Numbered from the stretch's first letter, positions 45,634 through 58,041 are shown. The stretch: DNA of 64,000 nt from Panulirus ornatus (GCF_036320965.1 NC_092234.1:32330203-32394202); one strand, 5' to 3'. Made by a program: numbers and translations. Notes: generated from the sequence alone by a model not told the origin.

Positions 45634-46164
45634 CCATCACAGGAACCTCCACGCCCCACTGAACATACGTAATATGCAATACACAAACACATTTGTACTT
45701 AACACTTTATGGCCAGTACGTTTATGAGGCGAGGTGGAGTCCATACTTTTTTTCCCCCCCTTCCCCTTCCCCTCCCCCCAGGGAACACATTACAAAATAT
45801 AGATCGCTGCCGGTACAGCATAATGCACCTTTATGCTCTGCCTTTTTACCGTTAGCGTATTCGGCATGTGTTTTTTTGTGAAGGGGGTGGTGGGGGGCGG
45901 GAGTTTGGGGAGGTGGGGCAAGCACTAGCAACAACCCACCCACCCACCCGCCCTCACCGTGATTTGGCACATTGAGAAGAGAGTTATGTTAGTCCGCTGA
46001 TGAATATGATACGAATTTGCTTCGCTACCAGGAAGTGACAATCGCACATGCCACCTGCATTTTTGCGCTCACTTGGCTATTTTGAAAAGACGGTGATAAG
46101 GAATATGTTATTTTGTTGCGTGTATTGGTATAACCGCACGAGCCATGGCAGCTGGTTCGGGATT
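45628..46164. other. Featureless segment
   Basis: Nothing recognised; 45740-45780 and 45875-45950 are C- and G-rich low complexity. Confidence 0.5.
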
Positions 46165-46555
46165 CATAAAGCCTAACAGTACAACCTTTGAGCACGACGG
46201 TACAAAGGCTTGTGCCCCATGGTACGACCAGTGAACACCGACGGTACAACCCTTGAACACGACAGTGCCAACCATGAGAACGCCTGTACAACTCTTCAGC
46301 ACTGTGTTACAACCCTTGAGCAATGATAGTACAACCCTATGGCAATAACGGTACAACTACTGAGCACGACGGTACAACCCTTTGAACAACGACGGTACAG
46401 CCCTTGAGCCAAGCGATACAACTTTTAAGCCCGTCGATATAACCCTTTAAGCCCTACGGTACAACTGTTAAGCGCGACGGTACAACCACGGTACAACCAC
46501 GGTACAACCCTTGATCAACGACGGTACAACGCTTGAAGACGACGGTACAACGTGC
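46165..46555 (+). repeat. 21 bp dispersed minisatellite, longest locus
   Basis: About 18 units of ACGGTACAACCCTTGAGCAC type with many single-base indels (CCCTTTGAACAACG, CCCTTGAGCCAAGC) and one local triplication of ACCACGGTACA at about 46483-46508. More diverged than the 20 kb locus. Confidence 0.92.
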
Positions 46556-46843
46556 CCTGGGCCCTGCCGATGACCTGTTCCGTGAGGGATTACATTACCG
46601 CCACTCTGAATTAGGATGTTAACTTTAGCTTTCTGTAACTCAATGTGGACAGCTTCAGAATTCACTTCCTTGCATCTACTGATTACATGGACAACGTTTA
46701 TCTGTTTCAGCCCCTTTCTCGAGGTCGATTAGAAGTGTTTATGTGGACTTAAAGGTAAAAAAAAAATGTGTATAATGAATACGTATAACATTCATTTAAG
46801 TATATACGAAAGCACTCAGAATATCTTTACAATAATATATGTT

Positions 46844-46846
<3 letters not shown>
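46556..46846. other. Featureless segment
   Basis: Nothing recognised. Confidence 0.5.

Positions 46847-46891
<45 letters not shown>
46847..46891. repeat. (AC)n abutting a CR1-like fragment
   Basis: About 44 bases of AC; LINE homology resumes within a few bases of its 3' end. Confidence 0.97.
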
Positions 46892-46892
<1 letters not shown>

Positions 46893-46893
<1 letters not shown>

Positions 46894-47266
46894 GCACACT
46901 TCAAAGTGGGTCGAATACACTCAGCTGACAAATTTCAAACCGAGGAAATGTAAGGTAATGAGGATGGGACACAGTGAGAGACGGCCTCGATAAAAATATT
47001 ATCTAAAAGGAAATAAGATTCAGGAATGTGCGTGGTGAGAGAAGGAGTTGGCAGCAGACATCACCTCTGACCTGTCACCAGAGTACCAACATTAGGAGGA
47101 TAGCCAGGGAGATGATCTGTGCCCACATATATTAGAGTACTACTCCAGTTTATGGATAAGGAAATACTCTACAAGTTATTCACGTCTTATACTTGTGGTA
47201 AAACCAGAATGTGTTTCTTAAGTTTGGTGACCGTGTTTAAAGAAGCACACAGACAGACAGACAGTC

Positions 47267-47359
<93 letters not shown>

Positions 47360-47785
47360 AACACAAAAGAGAAGGTCCAGAGGAGAGCAATAAAGACGGT
47401 ACCAAAATTGAGATGAGTTACTGGTAAAGATTAGAGGACTTAATTCTGCCCACCTTGGATAAGAGAAGAGTGAGGGATGACCTGACCACAACCTCTAGGT
47501 CATCATAACAGTCTGATCAAGTCAACAGTGAACAGCTCTTCGAAAGATGCAAGGACGGAACAACTAGAGGCCATATCATCACATTAAGGAAGAAACTTGT
47601 TAGAAAAAGATGCATTCATAAAGTATGATAATAGTGGATGAATGGAAGAAAATGAATGATGAATTGTAATTGCGTGCAGGATAAAGTAGGTTAAAATGCT
47701 GTGTGAGGGCAAAGAAAGTTCAAAAAGATGGGGTCCCCACGAGTGGAAAACTCCCTCCCCGTACAGAGATAATAGTTAATGAATT
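46893..47785 (+). pseudogene. CR1/jockey-group LINE remnant split by a microsatellite
   Basis: Blocks in order: NFKPRKCKVMRMGHSERRPR (46930-46992), the usual FN..KCKVM.G region after the FADD motif; the RRIAREM-type stretch (about 47095); VLLQFMDKEILYKLFTSY (47136-47189); KVQRRAIKTV (about 47373-47402), the conserved E.VQRRATK block. Further blocks follow around 47440-47560 (RRVRDDLTTT-like, QVNSEQLFERCKDGTT-like). Between the LYK.. and VQRRA blocks lies (CAGA)n(CA)n at 47241-47356, so a microsatellite has grown or inserted inside the LINE. The 3' tail (TTCAAAAAGATGGGGTCCCC, ACTCCCTCCCCGTACAGAG) ends in ACACACACCC at about 47785. Confidence 0.8.
47241..47356. repeat. (CAGA)n(CA)n inside a LINE remnant
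   Basis: About 56 bases of CAGA then about 59 of CA. Confidence 0.97.
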
Positions 47786-48990
47786 ACACACACACCCACA
47801 AAACCACTTTTCCCCGTCCTTGGAAGGAGTAAAGAAAATAATCATCCAACACAACAATCCCAAATCTTAAATAACGTAGGGAGATGCGCGTCTGTATCTG
47901 GCGCCTCTGTGGTCGGCGTCACACAGGAGAAACTCGTTCTTAATTGGTGTCTGAACAGGGCGATGTGAGGCTCAGATAAAGGCCTGTTTTGACGGCCGCC
48001 TGGTATTAATGCCGTCCACTCCTTAACGATACAACCACATAATCACCAGCGATCATCTGTAACAATAATTGTCCCAACCTACTTGTGTGGCCTTTGTTTC
48101 AGTGTGTGAGTTGGGGTGGTGGTGCGGGGGGTACAACATGGAGAGGGAGGTAACAGGAGACGTAACAGTATAATAACTGTGGATTGTAACGGGGGAAGTG
48201 ACTGTTGTAGACTTTACTGACTGTATGTGTGTGTGTGTGTAGACGACAGCTACACTACAGTATCACCATTAACAGTTGTATCATATCAATAATCATCAGC
48301 TGACATTTCTAAGGGAGCTTTCGGCAGCAACGTCTGCACAGCAATGGCAACAGCACTGAGAGCTGAAGTAAGAGCAGTAAAGATGAGGTGAGCAGCGGTA
48401 GCCACAGCAGTGGAAGGGGTAGTGCCTCGCGACAGGACAATCAAACAGCAGTGTTACGATCAGCAACAGGTTTAATATGGGTGTGTGGAGGCACGTACCA
48501 GAGGACAGTCATACCACAGAGAGTGATAAAAAATCTGGGATAAAGTAACAATAGTGATGATAATCGTACAAAGAAAACTATAACTGAACCAATAGAAAAT
48601 AAAACGTGAAAATAAAAGATAGACCAACAACTAGCCTCGTCGAGGGTGAAGTAGCGTCAACAGAAACATTACATCGGAGGACCACACATCATCCATCATT
48701 CACGGACTCATCACCACCAACATCATTACCGTCGTCGTCTGAAGCAGCATCGAGAGTGTGCATCATTTGACCCAACAGCAACAAACAGTGAGGGAGGAGT
48801 GTGGGAATCTTCAGTATCATCATCTTGTGAGAGAGCCGGAGCTGCTACGGCTCGATAGGGGAGTCTCCGTAATACCAGGCTTTATTACCCTCCGTCAAAT
48901 GGGGCAGGATGGCATAATTAATGACCTGGTCCGACTGTGTGGTTGGCTGGCTGGCTGGCGTCTTCCCACAGCACTGACACTGGTCTACCT
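47786..48990. other. Gene-free segment with a possible conserved island
   Basis: 47870-48080 mixes CGCGTCTGTATCTGGCGCC, GACGGCCGCCTGGTATTAAT and ACAATAATTGTCC, similar in style to the islands at 1.2 and 21.7 kb. 48758-49159 carries a 133-codon + frame whose second half lies in the minisatellite below; no domain is recognised and it is probably chance. Confidence 0.35.
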
Positions 48991-48999
48991 GGGTGTTGC

Positions 49000-49925
49000 T
49001 GCAACATACAGACTCTCTCGCTGGCACAGGGTGCCACTGAGGCGCCCATCTGCCTCTGGCACTACCCCCACCAAGACACCACTAGGGGTAAGACCTGCTG
49101 TTGCCACTACTCCCCCAGGACACCGCCTGGGTGAGGATCTGCTCGGGCGTATGTCCTAGAACACCACAAAGGTAAAGATCTACCATTGGCACTGGCCCAG
49201 GACAACGGTAGGGTGAGGATCTGTTGCATTCATTGACCAAGGACGACACTAGGGTGGAAAACTGCCGGTATCATGAAGTGACACTAGAACGAATCACCTC
49301 TAGGGTGAAGACCTTCCCGTGCCACTGAGTGACACTAATCCTGAACACCACCAGGGTGCAGATCGTCCGCTCCCACTGAACCAGGAGAAAATAACACTGA
49401 GGTTCTACCAGTACCATTGGCCTCCACAATGCCACTAAACCATGACTCTGCTCGTTTTAATCACGTCAAGAGGCAATTAGCAAAGGCTTTTCCTGTAGTA
49501 CTAACCCTAGCCACCACTGCGCCAAGGCTTTGACACTGCCACTGGGACAAAGTTCTACTCGTGTCGCTGATCGAAAATGATACTAGGCCACAGCTCAGCT
49601 CGTGCCACTGACCTAGGATGTTAGTGGGCCAAAGATCTGCTACACCAATGATGCCATCGGTCCAAGGCTATGTATATACCCAAGCTCCACCAATGCCAAC
49701 GACCTTTGACGTCACAAGGATGAGGTACTGTCACTGGTCTAGGAAGCCAACTATTGTCAAGGATACGTCAGTGCTACTGGCTTAGAACTCTGGTGGGTCT
49801 TAGAACTCTAGTGCGTCGGGACTTCGTCAGTATCACTGAGGAGGAACATGCCAGTACCAGTGACCAAGGCCACCACTACACCAAGGCTTTGCTGGTGCTT
49901 CTGACCAAGGCCACCATCAGGCCTT
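49000..49925. repeat. Very degenerate ~50 bp minisatellite
   Basis: CCAGGACACCACTAGGGT, GAGGATCTGCTCGTGCCACT and similar blocks recur at 45-60 bases over about 0.9 kb. Divergence is so high that unit boundaries are uncertain; it explains the interval's lack of genes. Confidence 0.65.
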
Positions 49926-50035
49926 GGCTTCAACAGTTACCATAACGCCGCGCCATGTTTACACAAATTTCGTAACTATGTCCAATTTTAGAGCGTTTAT
50001 TCGTTTAGTGACGTGCCTTCAAATAAACTCACATA

Positions 50036-50128
50036 CCACACGCATGCCCTCCTCCCCACACACATACCACATGCATGCCCTCCTCCCCACACACATACCA
50101 CACGCATACCCCCTTTCCCACACACATA
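50036..50128. repeat. 31 bp tandem repeat, three units
   Basis: CGCATGCCCTCCTCCCCACA units start at 50041, 50072 and 50103, each ending CACATACCACA. Confidence 0.93.
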
Positions 50129-50129
50129 C

Positions 50130-50421
50130 ACACACATAGTCACAAAAGCAATCTGATGCCGTCGAAAGTGAACAGTTCTTCGGAAGACGCGAGAGGACAG
50201 AGAGGCCATGATATGAAAATATGCGAGAGGCTCGTCAGAAAAGAAGTAAAGATTTACTCCTACGGTATAAGAGTAGTGGATGAATGGAATAAAACTCAGT
50301 TATGAGATCGTGAGAGTGGAAAACACATACAAAATTAAAAGGTGGTATGTTAGTACAGATAGTTCAAGAGATGGTGACCCACGAATGTAAAGCTTCCTCC
50401 CCGTACTGTGCAGACAGGTAA

Positions 50422-50424
<3 letters not shown>
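50130..50424 (+). pseudogene. CR1/jockey-group LINE 3' end
   Basis: Encodes GHDMKICERLVRKEVKIYSY followed by GIRVVDEWN (50201-50296), the conserved C-terminal RGH..KL.K...R...F..RVV..WN region, then a non-coding tail with GTTCAAGAGATGGTGACCCA and AGCTTCCTCCCCGTACTGTG that matches 9835-9905 and 47710-47785. The tail ends CAGGTAATCACACAC and continues straight into (AC)n. Confidence 0.78.

Positions 50425-50462
<38 letters not shown>
50425..50462. repeat. (AC)n at a LINE 3' end
   Basis: About 38 bases of AC contiguous with the LINE tail. Confidence 0.97.
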
Positions 50463-50467
<5 letters not shown>

Positions 50468-52174
50468 AAACACACACTCCCTCGTCGGTAGGAGGACTAA
50501 CAAAAGAGGTGGAAAAGGACCAGCGTGCTGGAAACAACTCATGCCGAAGAGTAGAAAACGTGACGCAAACAACTCGGTCCAAAGAGTAGAAAACGGTTGC
50601 CCACTGCCAACAACTCGGACCGGAGGAAAAGAAAACGGAGCGGATATGCAACCGAGTTTCATCCAAGATATTCTCTTTTTTTTTTATATTTTTTTTCCCT
50701 CCTCCTGTGTTGCCTCAGAAGTATGTGTAACTAAAGTGCACTGAACTTGGTAATCTTTCCCAGAGTGCCAATGGAGATAATTCACCAAATTGTCTTATTA
50801 TGAAGGCAATTGCGATTTATAATTTTCTAAAGGAAACCGTGTCATGGTAATCTGGGGGGGAGGTGGGTGGCTGGCTGCCACTCTCATATCGCAAGTTACA
50901 CTCCCTCGCTGGTGAGGTGGAGGTGCTATGGCGTCTGCGGACGACGAAGACGCTCTTGAAAACGGAGGCATTCTCTCGCTGTTTTGGATTATCTCCGCAA
51001 TAATGTAATAACGTTAATTTATGGCTCGCGATAAGGCAGCCAGAGGTATAATGGCAGTGAAGGAACCTGAGGGTCGTCGTACAGTTATTGTTCATGTTAT
51101 CATTATCATCATCGCTATTGTCGGCATTCTTTTGTTTTCGTTTACCGTCTGTGTGTGTGCTTGTGATTGTTTCCGTGTGTGTGTTGTGTGTGTGTGTGTG
51201 TGTGTGTGTTGCTACTCCTGGGCAAGAGCTCATTCCGGCACACCGTCCATTTTCTAACATATCGTCAAGAAGCGTTTTCGATGTGTATTGCCTACACTAA
51301 GGGTTTTCATCTGGTTCACCGGACATTTCTAACTTTAATGGAAATTATTCTGGCCTGACGGTGCCATCTGTGTTCTCCGCTACGACGCGTTTTCGAAGAC
51401 TGATCTCAGTTTGTTGGTTCCACATCTTAATGCAAAAAAAAAAATGAATATAAGGGATCCAGGTCCTATACCTGGTTCCTTAAGCAAGTGTGTCGCATGT
51501 TCTATTAGGGAGACAAAAGGCTGATCTCATCATGCGGTACGTTTTCTATATCTTGGACATTCTTACAACTTTTTTTTTTTTTTTTTTTTGACTAAGCGCA
51601 AGCTTTTTTTTTTTTTTCCCCGTTTTCTACCTGGAGGAGGCGAGCTTCGCGAACAAGCGAGGGTGTCCGGAGGACCTGGGGGGAGGGAGGGGGGGGGGGG
51701 GACACACACCGGAATATACCAAACCGCAACACTCTGCCACCGCAAGAGCTTCGTCATCCGGGACGCGTAATTAACGCAAGCCACACAACTTGTTGGCAAC
51801 TCCTCATTAAGGCACCGGGGGCCGGGGGGGGGGGGGGGAGAGGGGGGAAGGGGGGGTTAAAATCCACATCCGGGGAGTTCACGTGTGGCCGCACGCGGGG
51901 GTGACGGCGACGATCAAATCGTCCTGCCCTCGTCCTGCTCGCCCAACACTAATGACGTGTGATGTCTACACCGGTGAGTACAATGTGGCGGCAGGGCCGT
52001 AATGAGATCAGAATACCTTAACTTCAAGCTTCAGCGGGTTTAGATGTCCTGGTGCGGATGCCAATTACACGTCGCATCTTGAGGGAGGAGGGAGGATCTG
52101 GTGAGGGGGGGGGGGAGGGGGTGAGGTCTTCTTCTTCTTCCCTGCCAGCAAGGAGGGGTAGGGGAGGGGAGGGG

Positions 52175-52175
<1 letters not shown>
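50463..52175. other. Gene-free segment with homopolymers and a possible island
   Basis: (GT)n at 51177-51210; T-runs at 51571-51589 and 51605-51618; G-runs at 51690-51701 and 51825-51838. 51765-52030 contains GTAATTAACGCAAG, TCATTAAGGC, GACGGCGACGATCAAATCG and CCGTAATGAGATCAG. No gene recognised. Confidence 0.4.

Positions 52176-52242
<67 letters not shown>
52176..52242. repeat. (GA)n microsatellite
   Basis: About 66 bases of GA. Confidence 0.98.
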
Positions 52243-52243
<1 letters not shown>

Positions 52244-52735
52244 CTGTCATTTAAGTATTAGAATCCGTCCTAAACCCACCCCTCACCACAACCCCCTTCC
52301 CTTCATTACCCAGTAGCAAGCACTACCTAATACCCCGTCGTCATGAAGATGCGCTCCTCTCATTTCGCAACTACGAATTCAACGGGAAGACGACATCGAC
52401 TGCAACGTATACTTGCCCTTTACCTCCTCGGCTAGTGTCTTGATATTTCTCCTCCCCACAAATGACTCGCTATCAACTTATTCGCAAAAATTCTACATCC
52501 CAAAACTTGCTGGTAATGTAAATACTATATCTGAAGGAGAGAAAAAAAAAAAAAGAAAAAAAAAAAAAAGAAAAGTGTCCACCAAGTTCGACTCTCTCAC
52601 AATTTCTGGCAAACAACGGTTCTATTCTGTGCCTCGTCCCACCACAATTCCTCTGTAATCGTTGCGGTCGGTTCTACTCCTATTCCTTCCCCCAACCCCA
52701 ACCCCAACCCCCCACGCACACACTCACTAACAATC
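52243..52735. other. Featureless segment
   Basis: A-runs at 52543-52573 and a short (CCCCAA)n at 52684-52711; otherwise nothing. Confidence 0.5.
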
Positions 52736-52740
52736 AATTA

Positions 52741-53395
52741 ATGAACAGCCTTGTTGTGAGCCATGCATTGTTACCTGACCGTGGGCTGTGCATTGTTAGC
52801 TACCCTTGGGCCATGTACTGTTAGCTGACCGTGGGCCATGACATGTACTGTTAGGCGACCGTGAGCCATGCACTGTTAGCTGACCGTGGGCCATGACATG
52901 TACTTTTAGCTGACCGTGGGCCATAACATGTACTGTTAGCTAACCGTGGGCCATGACATGTACTGTTAGCTGACAGTGGGCCATGACATGTACTGTTAGC
53001 TGACCGTGGGCCATGACATGTACTGTTAGCTAACCGTGGGCCATGACATGTACTGTTAGCTAACCGTGGGCCATGACATGTACTGTTAGCTGACCGTGGG
53101 CCATGACATGTACTGTTAGCTGACCGTGGGCCATAACATGTACTGTTAGCTGACCGTGGGCCATGACATGTACTGTTAGCTGACCGTGGGCCATGACATG
53201 TACTGTTAGCTGACCGTGGGCCATGACATGTACTGTTAGCTGACCGTGGGCCATGACATGTACTGTTAGCTGACCGTGGGCCATGACATGTACTGTTAGC
53301 TGACCGTGGGCCATGACATGTACTGTTAGCTGACCGTGGGCCATGACATGTACTGTTAGCTGACCGTGGGCCATGACATGTACGTACTGTTAGCT
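52741..53395. repeat. 25-30 bp tandem array, about 22 units
   Basis: The main unit is 30 bases: CCATGACATGTACTGTTAGC then TGACCGTGGG. The first units lack a 5-base ACATG, giving a 25-base form, so the 30-mer arose by a small internal duplication and then spread. Units from about 53100 to 53370 are nearly identical. Since 30 is a multiple of three, the minus strand is open for 104 codons as (MAHGQLTVHV)n. Confidence 0.98.
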
Positions 53396-53584
53396 AAGCG
53401 TGGAGACGGCCGGACGAACAGGGAGTCAGGAAGGAAACGGCACAATCATGGTACCTGAGTTAATAAGTCAGCAGATGATGACCCCCTTACTACAGTACAG
53501 GAATTTCCCTTGACAATATCCTTGAACAATTCCCAACACTGGGACGCCCTGAGACAGACACATGATAAGTCTAGGGGACGAGAG

Positions 53585-53618
53585 GAGGAGGAGGAGGAGG
53601 AGGAGGAGGAGGAGGAGG
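53585..53618. repeat. (GGA)n trinucleotide tract
   Basis: About 11 units. Confidence 0.95.
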
Positions 53619-53819
53619 GATGAGGAAGTCAATAGTGAGGGAGTGGTGTGGGTGAGGAGGAGGGAGATAAGGTCATGAGGGAGGGGAACAGGATGACAGT
53701 ACATGGCAGGCAGGGAGGGAGCATTACTTTCCCAGCCTAATACACATATCGATCTGCACGCCTGTAATATGCGAAGAAAACTGTGTTCATTGAACGTCGT
53801 AGATGTTTATATCCGGCCC

Positions 53820-54075
53820 ATACCGACGGCTCTAGGACAAGTTAATGACATTTAATACAGATGAGTACCTGGCCAGGTTAGTGAGACTTAATACAGGAGA
53901 GTAGTTGGCCAGGTTAAAGAGACCTCATATACACAAGTACTTGGCCAGGTTAATAAAAGCTGCATATAAACGAATACTGGCCAGGTTATTGAAAGCTCAT
54001 ACAGACAGAGTACTTGGCCAGGTTAATGACAAAGTTTATAAAGACGAGTACCTGGCCAGGTTAATTAGAAAGACC
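53820..54075. repeat. ~37 bp degenerate minisatellite, six to seven units
   Basis: CTTGGCCAGGTTAATGA followed by a variable ATACAGACGAGTA half recurs about every 37 bases; TGGCCAGGTTA is the conserved core (near 53869, 53905, 53941, 53978, 54016 and 54052). Confidence 0.9.
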
Positions 54076-54251
54076 ACAAGAAACTAATTACCTCCCACCC
54101 AACCAATCTCATGATAATTGGTCGTGATGGCAGTAACGGCTTCGTTTTAACAGTTTTAATTGGATACAGTCTCAAGGGCTCATGTAAAACACGTTCCCTG
54201 GCAGCTTGATCAGAAGAACTGCGGATGAAGAAAGTTTATTAATAAATGAAT

Positions 54252-54329
<78 letters not shown>
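54252..54329. repeat. Compound (CA)n(TA)n microsatellite
   Basis: About 22 bases of CA then about 56 of TA. Confidence 0.98.
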
Positions 54330-54330
<1 letters not shown>

Positions 54331-55536
54331 CAATTTTACTATTCCGCTCGAGAGTCGAACCCCGGCTACCGTCACTGTACATGACCAGCGATGGGCCATA
54401 CGTTTGTCTGTAAAGGACACAATGACATGAAACAACTAATCATTAAACCTTCCTAATAAGATTGAGGCTAAGAAACACCAGTACAAGACTGTAGCACACA
54501 CAAGGGGAATACAGCCTCAACCTGTACCTGTTGCCTGTTACCCGCAACCCACTTGACTCACGGTCATGTAACCTGCCATCTGTACTGTACTCAGCAAACA
54601 CTCAACCAACCGGACGCTCCACAGGCCCGTCCCACCAAGACGAAACACTCATCTTTATCTCTGTGCCGCGCTACAAGACGCCCCAGCATCAATTAGATAT
54701 CTTTTGAAGAATATCTGAGCTTATCTTTTATGCGACTAATTCATATAAGTTGGAGAAAAAAAAAAACTTAAGATAATTTGCTTTATCTTATTTTCTTTGC
54801 ATTTAGGTTTATCGGCAGATCCTCCACGAAGTATACACATGTTCCAGCTATCTATCTTTCTGTTCGTCAATTATCATTACGAGCATTCTTAATTATCATA
54901 AGGTGAATGAATTACACACATCTAAATAAAAAACACACACTCACACACACACCCCATATCCAGTACTCTAACTTTCACTAGACTAATTCGTAACAATTTA
55001 AAATGAGTTACAGGTACTGCACGGTGAGGGGTCAGGGGAATGTGCGGTTAATGTTGATCCGTAAAGGAGCCACAACAATGAGGCTTTTCATGCGTCCAAC
55101 GGAGACCTCCTGGCAGCGGGCCCTTTACCATGAGGAAATTCGGTACTGTAGGTCGAAGTGGAGAATCAATCTTCCCGGGGGGAGGAAGACAAGAAACGGC
55201 GATGAGCGGGTGGCGAAATCCGAGGGAGGTAATAGTAGAGAAGAAGAGGAACTGGTGACATTTTTTTTGCGCAGTATGGAAAGCATGGAGTATGGCATTC
55301 TAATCTCATGCAGACTCTTTTTTTTTTTTTTTTCTAAACCGCATTAACGACCATGAAATTTCAGTAAATGTCTCTGGCTATCAAGAGATACAAGAGACAA
55401 GGACGATAGTAAAAGACGTCAGTCTGGGCGAGAAGTAGGATTCCTCTCGATCAAGTCAGTATATTCTACGGCCGATTCACAGGCAATCCAACTGTCCATC
55501 TTCCCTTCAGGTCTGGGTGGTAAATGGCGTAGGTTG

Positions 55537-55539
<3 letters not shown>
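54330..55539. other. Gene-free segment
   Basis: 55003-55347 is a 114-codon + frame starting MSYRYCTVRGQGNVRLMLIR; it has no domain I know, no splice context, and ends in a T-run, so I do not call it a gene. Confidence 0.4.

Positions 55540-55597
<58 letters not shown>
55540..55597. repeat. (TA)n microsatellite
   Basis: About 57 bases of TA. Confidence 0.97.
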
Positions 55598-55598
<1 letters not shown>

Positions 55599-57650
55599 AA
55601 ACCTAGATCTGCACTGTACTAGCCTACTAAGCATGTGAGAGCTAGGATATTACGCGCCTCTTCACTAGACCACAAGAACTGTGTGAGTGCTTGTTGACAG
55701 GTACAAATTAGAGTCTTAATGTGCAACAGTTGCTTCATACATGTCACTATGGCCTGGCTCTCTGAGACAGTGAGCTCTAAGAGAGACATTGTGGGTGTCT
55801 GTACATCATATCTTGACAAATAAAGACGTGATTTGCTTTTGTATGTGTATCGTCAAGGGAAAAAGGCATTTAAGTTAAGAGAATCAACGGTCTTTTGGTT
55901 TAACTTTTATGTATGAAAAATGGGATTTTGAAGTTAGGTTATCAAGAGAGGGTTAGGTTACGCCTGATCACTCTTATAACTACTTACGCGCGAGCTCTAT
56001 GCAAGAGAAAGTTTGTGAAATGACGTGGATAAAGTTAATCTCGACAAGGAAAAAAAAAAAAACGGTACAAGTTTGAATAAACAATCATGCTGGAGAGACA
56101 CTTACACACAGGAAAAGGAAAAACAGTTCATTGCGGAACAAGACAATGATACTGTGTTTAAGCTAGCACTGAACTATGTGCCTGTTGACCTCGTATCCGT
56201 GGGGTGATTGTGGAAGACTAGACCAGGGAATGTGGCATGTGGTGGATCTCTGTGATTCCTCGGGCATGAGTGTCGTCACCTATCTCCACTGTCTGGCCAC
56301 TCTGACAAGCAGTCTGTTCCCCGGGACCTTACGTAATGGGACGGATACCATATTCGCATATTTCATCCACTGTAGAGGGAATTCTTCTGGACCGAGTGTG
56401 AGCGAGGAGAAAGGACACATGGGAATAGTCTCATTAATAACATACAGACGTGGTCAGGTCTGTAGAACGCCACCTCGAACGGTAACACAATAAATCAGAT
56501 GTAAATAAACCAGCGAGTGGTTCAGTTTATGAGGAGGTTCTGGATGGAAGAAAAGCGCCTCAAACGCTTCTGCTACCTTCCCTGGACGCCTTCATGTGTG
56601 TTGAAACTCAGACGTGTGTACCCATCACCTTGCGAACGTTACATCCTAAATGTGAGACAATCAGATGCAAACTAGTAACGCTGTACAGGAAAAAACTTAA
56701 GTTCCAGGTTGTCGACTTTAAGCACGTTACAATCCAGAGGTGACCTCCACGCCGAGACCACGTTTAAAAGCTAACTGTGCCCTGTGCCTCGATACTTCTA
56801 TGTGAAATGGGAGTTTTTGTGAGCACGCTGAAATCTCCTCGCTGCGGACTGGTATTACGCATGGTGTAACCCACATAGGTACGAGTCATGTTCTACATAG
56901 TAAAAACCTACATACTGAAGAATCGTCTTGTCAGGGTTAAGTCCTCCCCTCCCATCATCACAATCCGTCCGTTGCGATATGTAACCTACATGTATTCTCT
57001 CACATACCTGTATATTTCGCGTCTCGCCTGAGAATACTTAACTAAAAACTATGCACGGAATGGTAGATGTCTGCTGGCGAAGACGGATGTTCGCTCTCAC
57101 AGGGGGAACACAAAAGTGCACGTGACGTGCGTCGTTCCCTAGCTTAAAACATCACTTCGCCCGAGCCAAGATTATATTGCTTCAACCTTAATTAATGCAA
57201 AAACATGCTTGCCTGTGACGCGCACATGACAATGAGTGAGACGTGCGGAGCAAGACACCTACTTTTTTCTTTTTTCCTCTTTTCAAAGCATATATCAAGA
57301 CGCAGCTCTTAAAAAGAAAATGCGATTACGACGAAGCCATTCGCTCGAGAGTAGTTCATTTTCCATTCGCGAGAGCAATTATCGAAGAAAAAAAAAAGGA
57401 TTAAGTAACTGTGGCTAACATGAAGTAACTACCTCAGTCCATATAAACACACGAGACGGTGAACACATGTCCGTATTGGTGTTTATCTAAAGAAAAGTAA
57501 AAGCTATCATGAATTTCACTAGAGGAAACTTGTCATCAAAGATGACTTTGATATCATCTAGATATGTTGAATCCTCCCCGCCCCTCGTTGTCCCACAGCT
57601 TCACTGTTTTCAAAAACAATATTTCACCATTTCTTCCCTTATTCTATCTG

Positions 57651-57651
<1 letters not shown>
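55598..57651. other. Gene-free segment
   Basis: About 2 kb with no recognised gene or repeat, the longest repeat-poor run in the window. The 105-codon + frame at 56176-56493 shows no known domain. Confidence 0.45.

Positions 57652-57697
<46 letters not shown>
57652..57697. repeat. (CA)n microsatellite
   Basis: About 46 bases of CA. Confidence 0.97.
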
Positions 57698-57698
<1 letters not shown>

Positions 57699-58038
57699 AC
57701 AAATATGTTTTTCGCTTGTACTCAATGGTGCAAGAAGTCGACGTTCACGCCCTTGTGGTAAGAGATGTGTCTGGCGGGCACTGGTTGGAGAAGCTGCTTT
57801 TGACTGCCCGATCCTACTGGGTAGATGAATAAGACACGATCATCCAGGGTCGTCTATAGACGCTACACGTGTACAGTATTGTTATAATCGACCCAGGCAT
57901 CCGGATATACGGGACTCCTACACCTTCATGCGGGAGAAGCGTAGGGTGGGCTCCTTTCTGGCCACTTAACGATGATAAAGCTGCGTCGAATGTGAAGTTC
58001 CCGCTACCAGAGTGTTACCACTTGCAGCCGAGGAACAC

Positions 58039-58041
<3 letters not shown>
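57698..58041. other. Featureless segment
   Basis: Nothing recognised. Confidence 0.5.

Noticed and set aside
48758..49159. 133-codon + frame as a gene
   Set aside because: Second half lies in a degenerate minisatellite and no domain is recognised.
52684..52711. (CCCCAA)n as telomeric sequence
   Set aside because: Only about four units, imperfect, and not the TTAGG repeat usual in arthropods.
53060..53374. (MAHGQLTVHV)n minus-strand protein
   Set aside because: Translation of a 30-base satellite with no flanking non-repeat coding sequence.
55003..55347. 114-codon + frame as a small gene
   Set aside because: No recognisable domain, no supporting splice or promoter signals, ends in a T-run; length is within chance for 64 kb in six frames.
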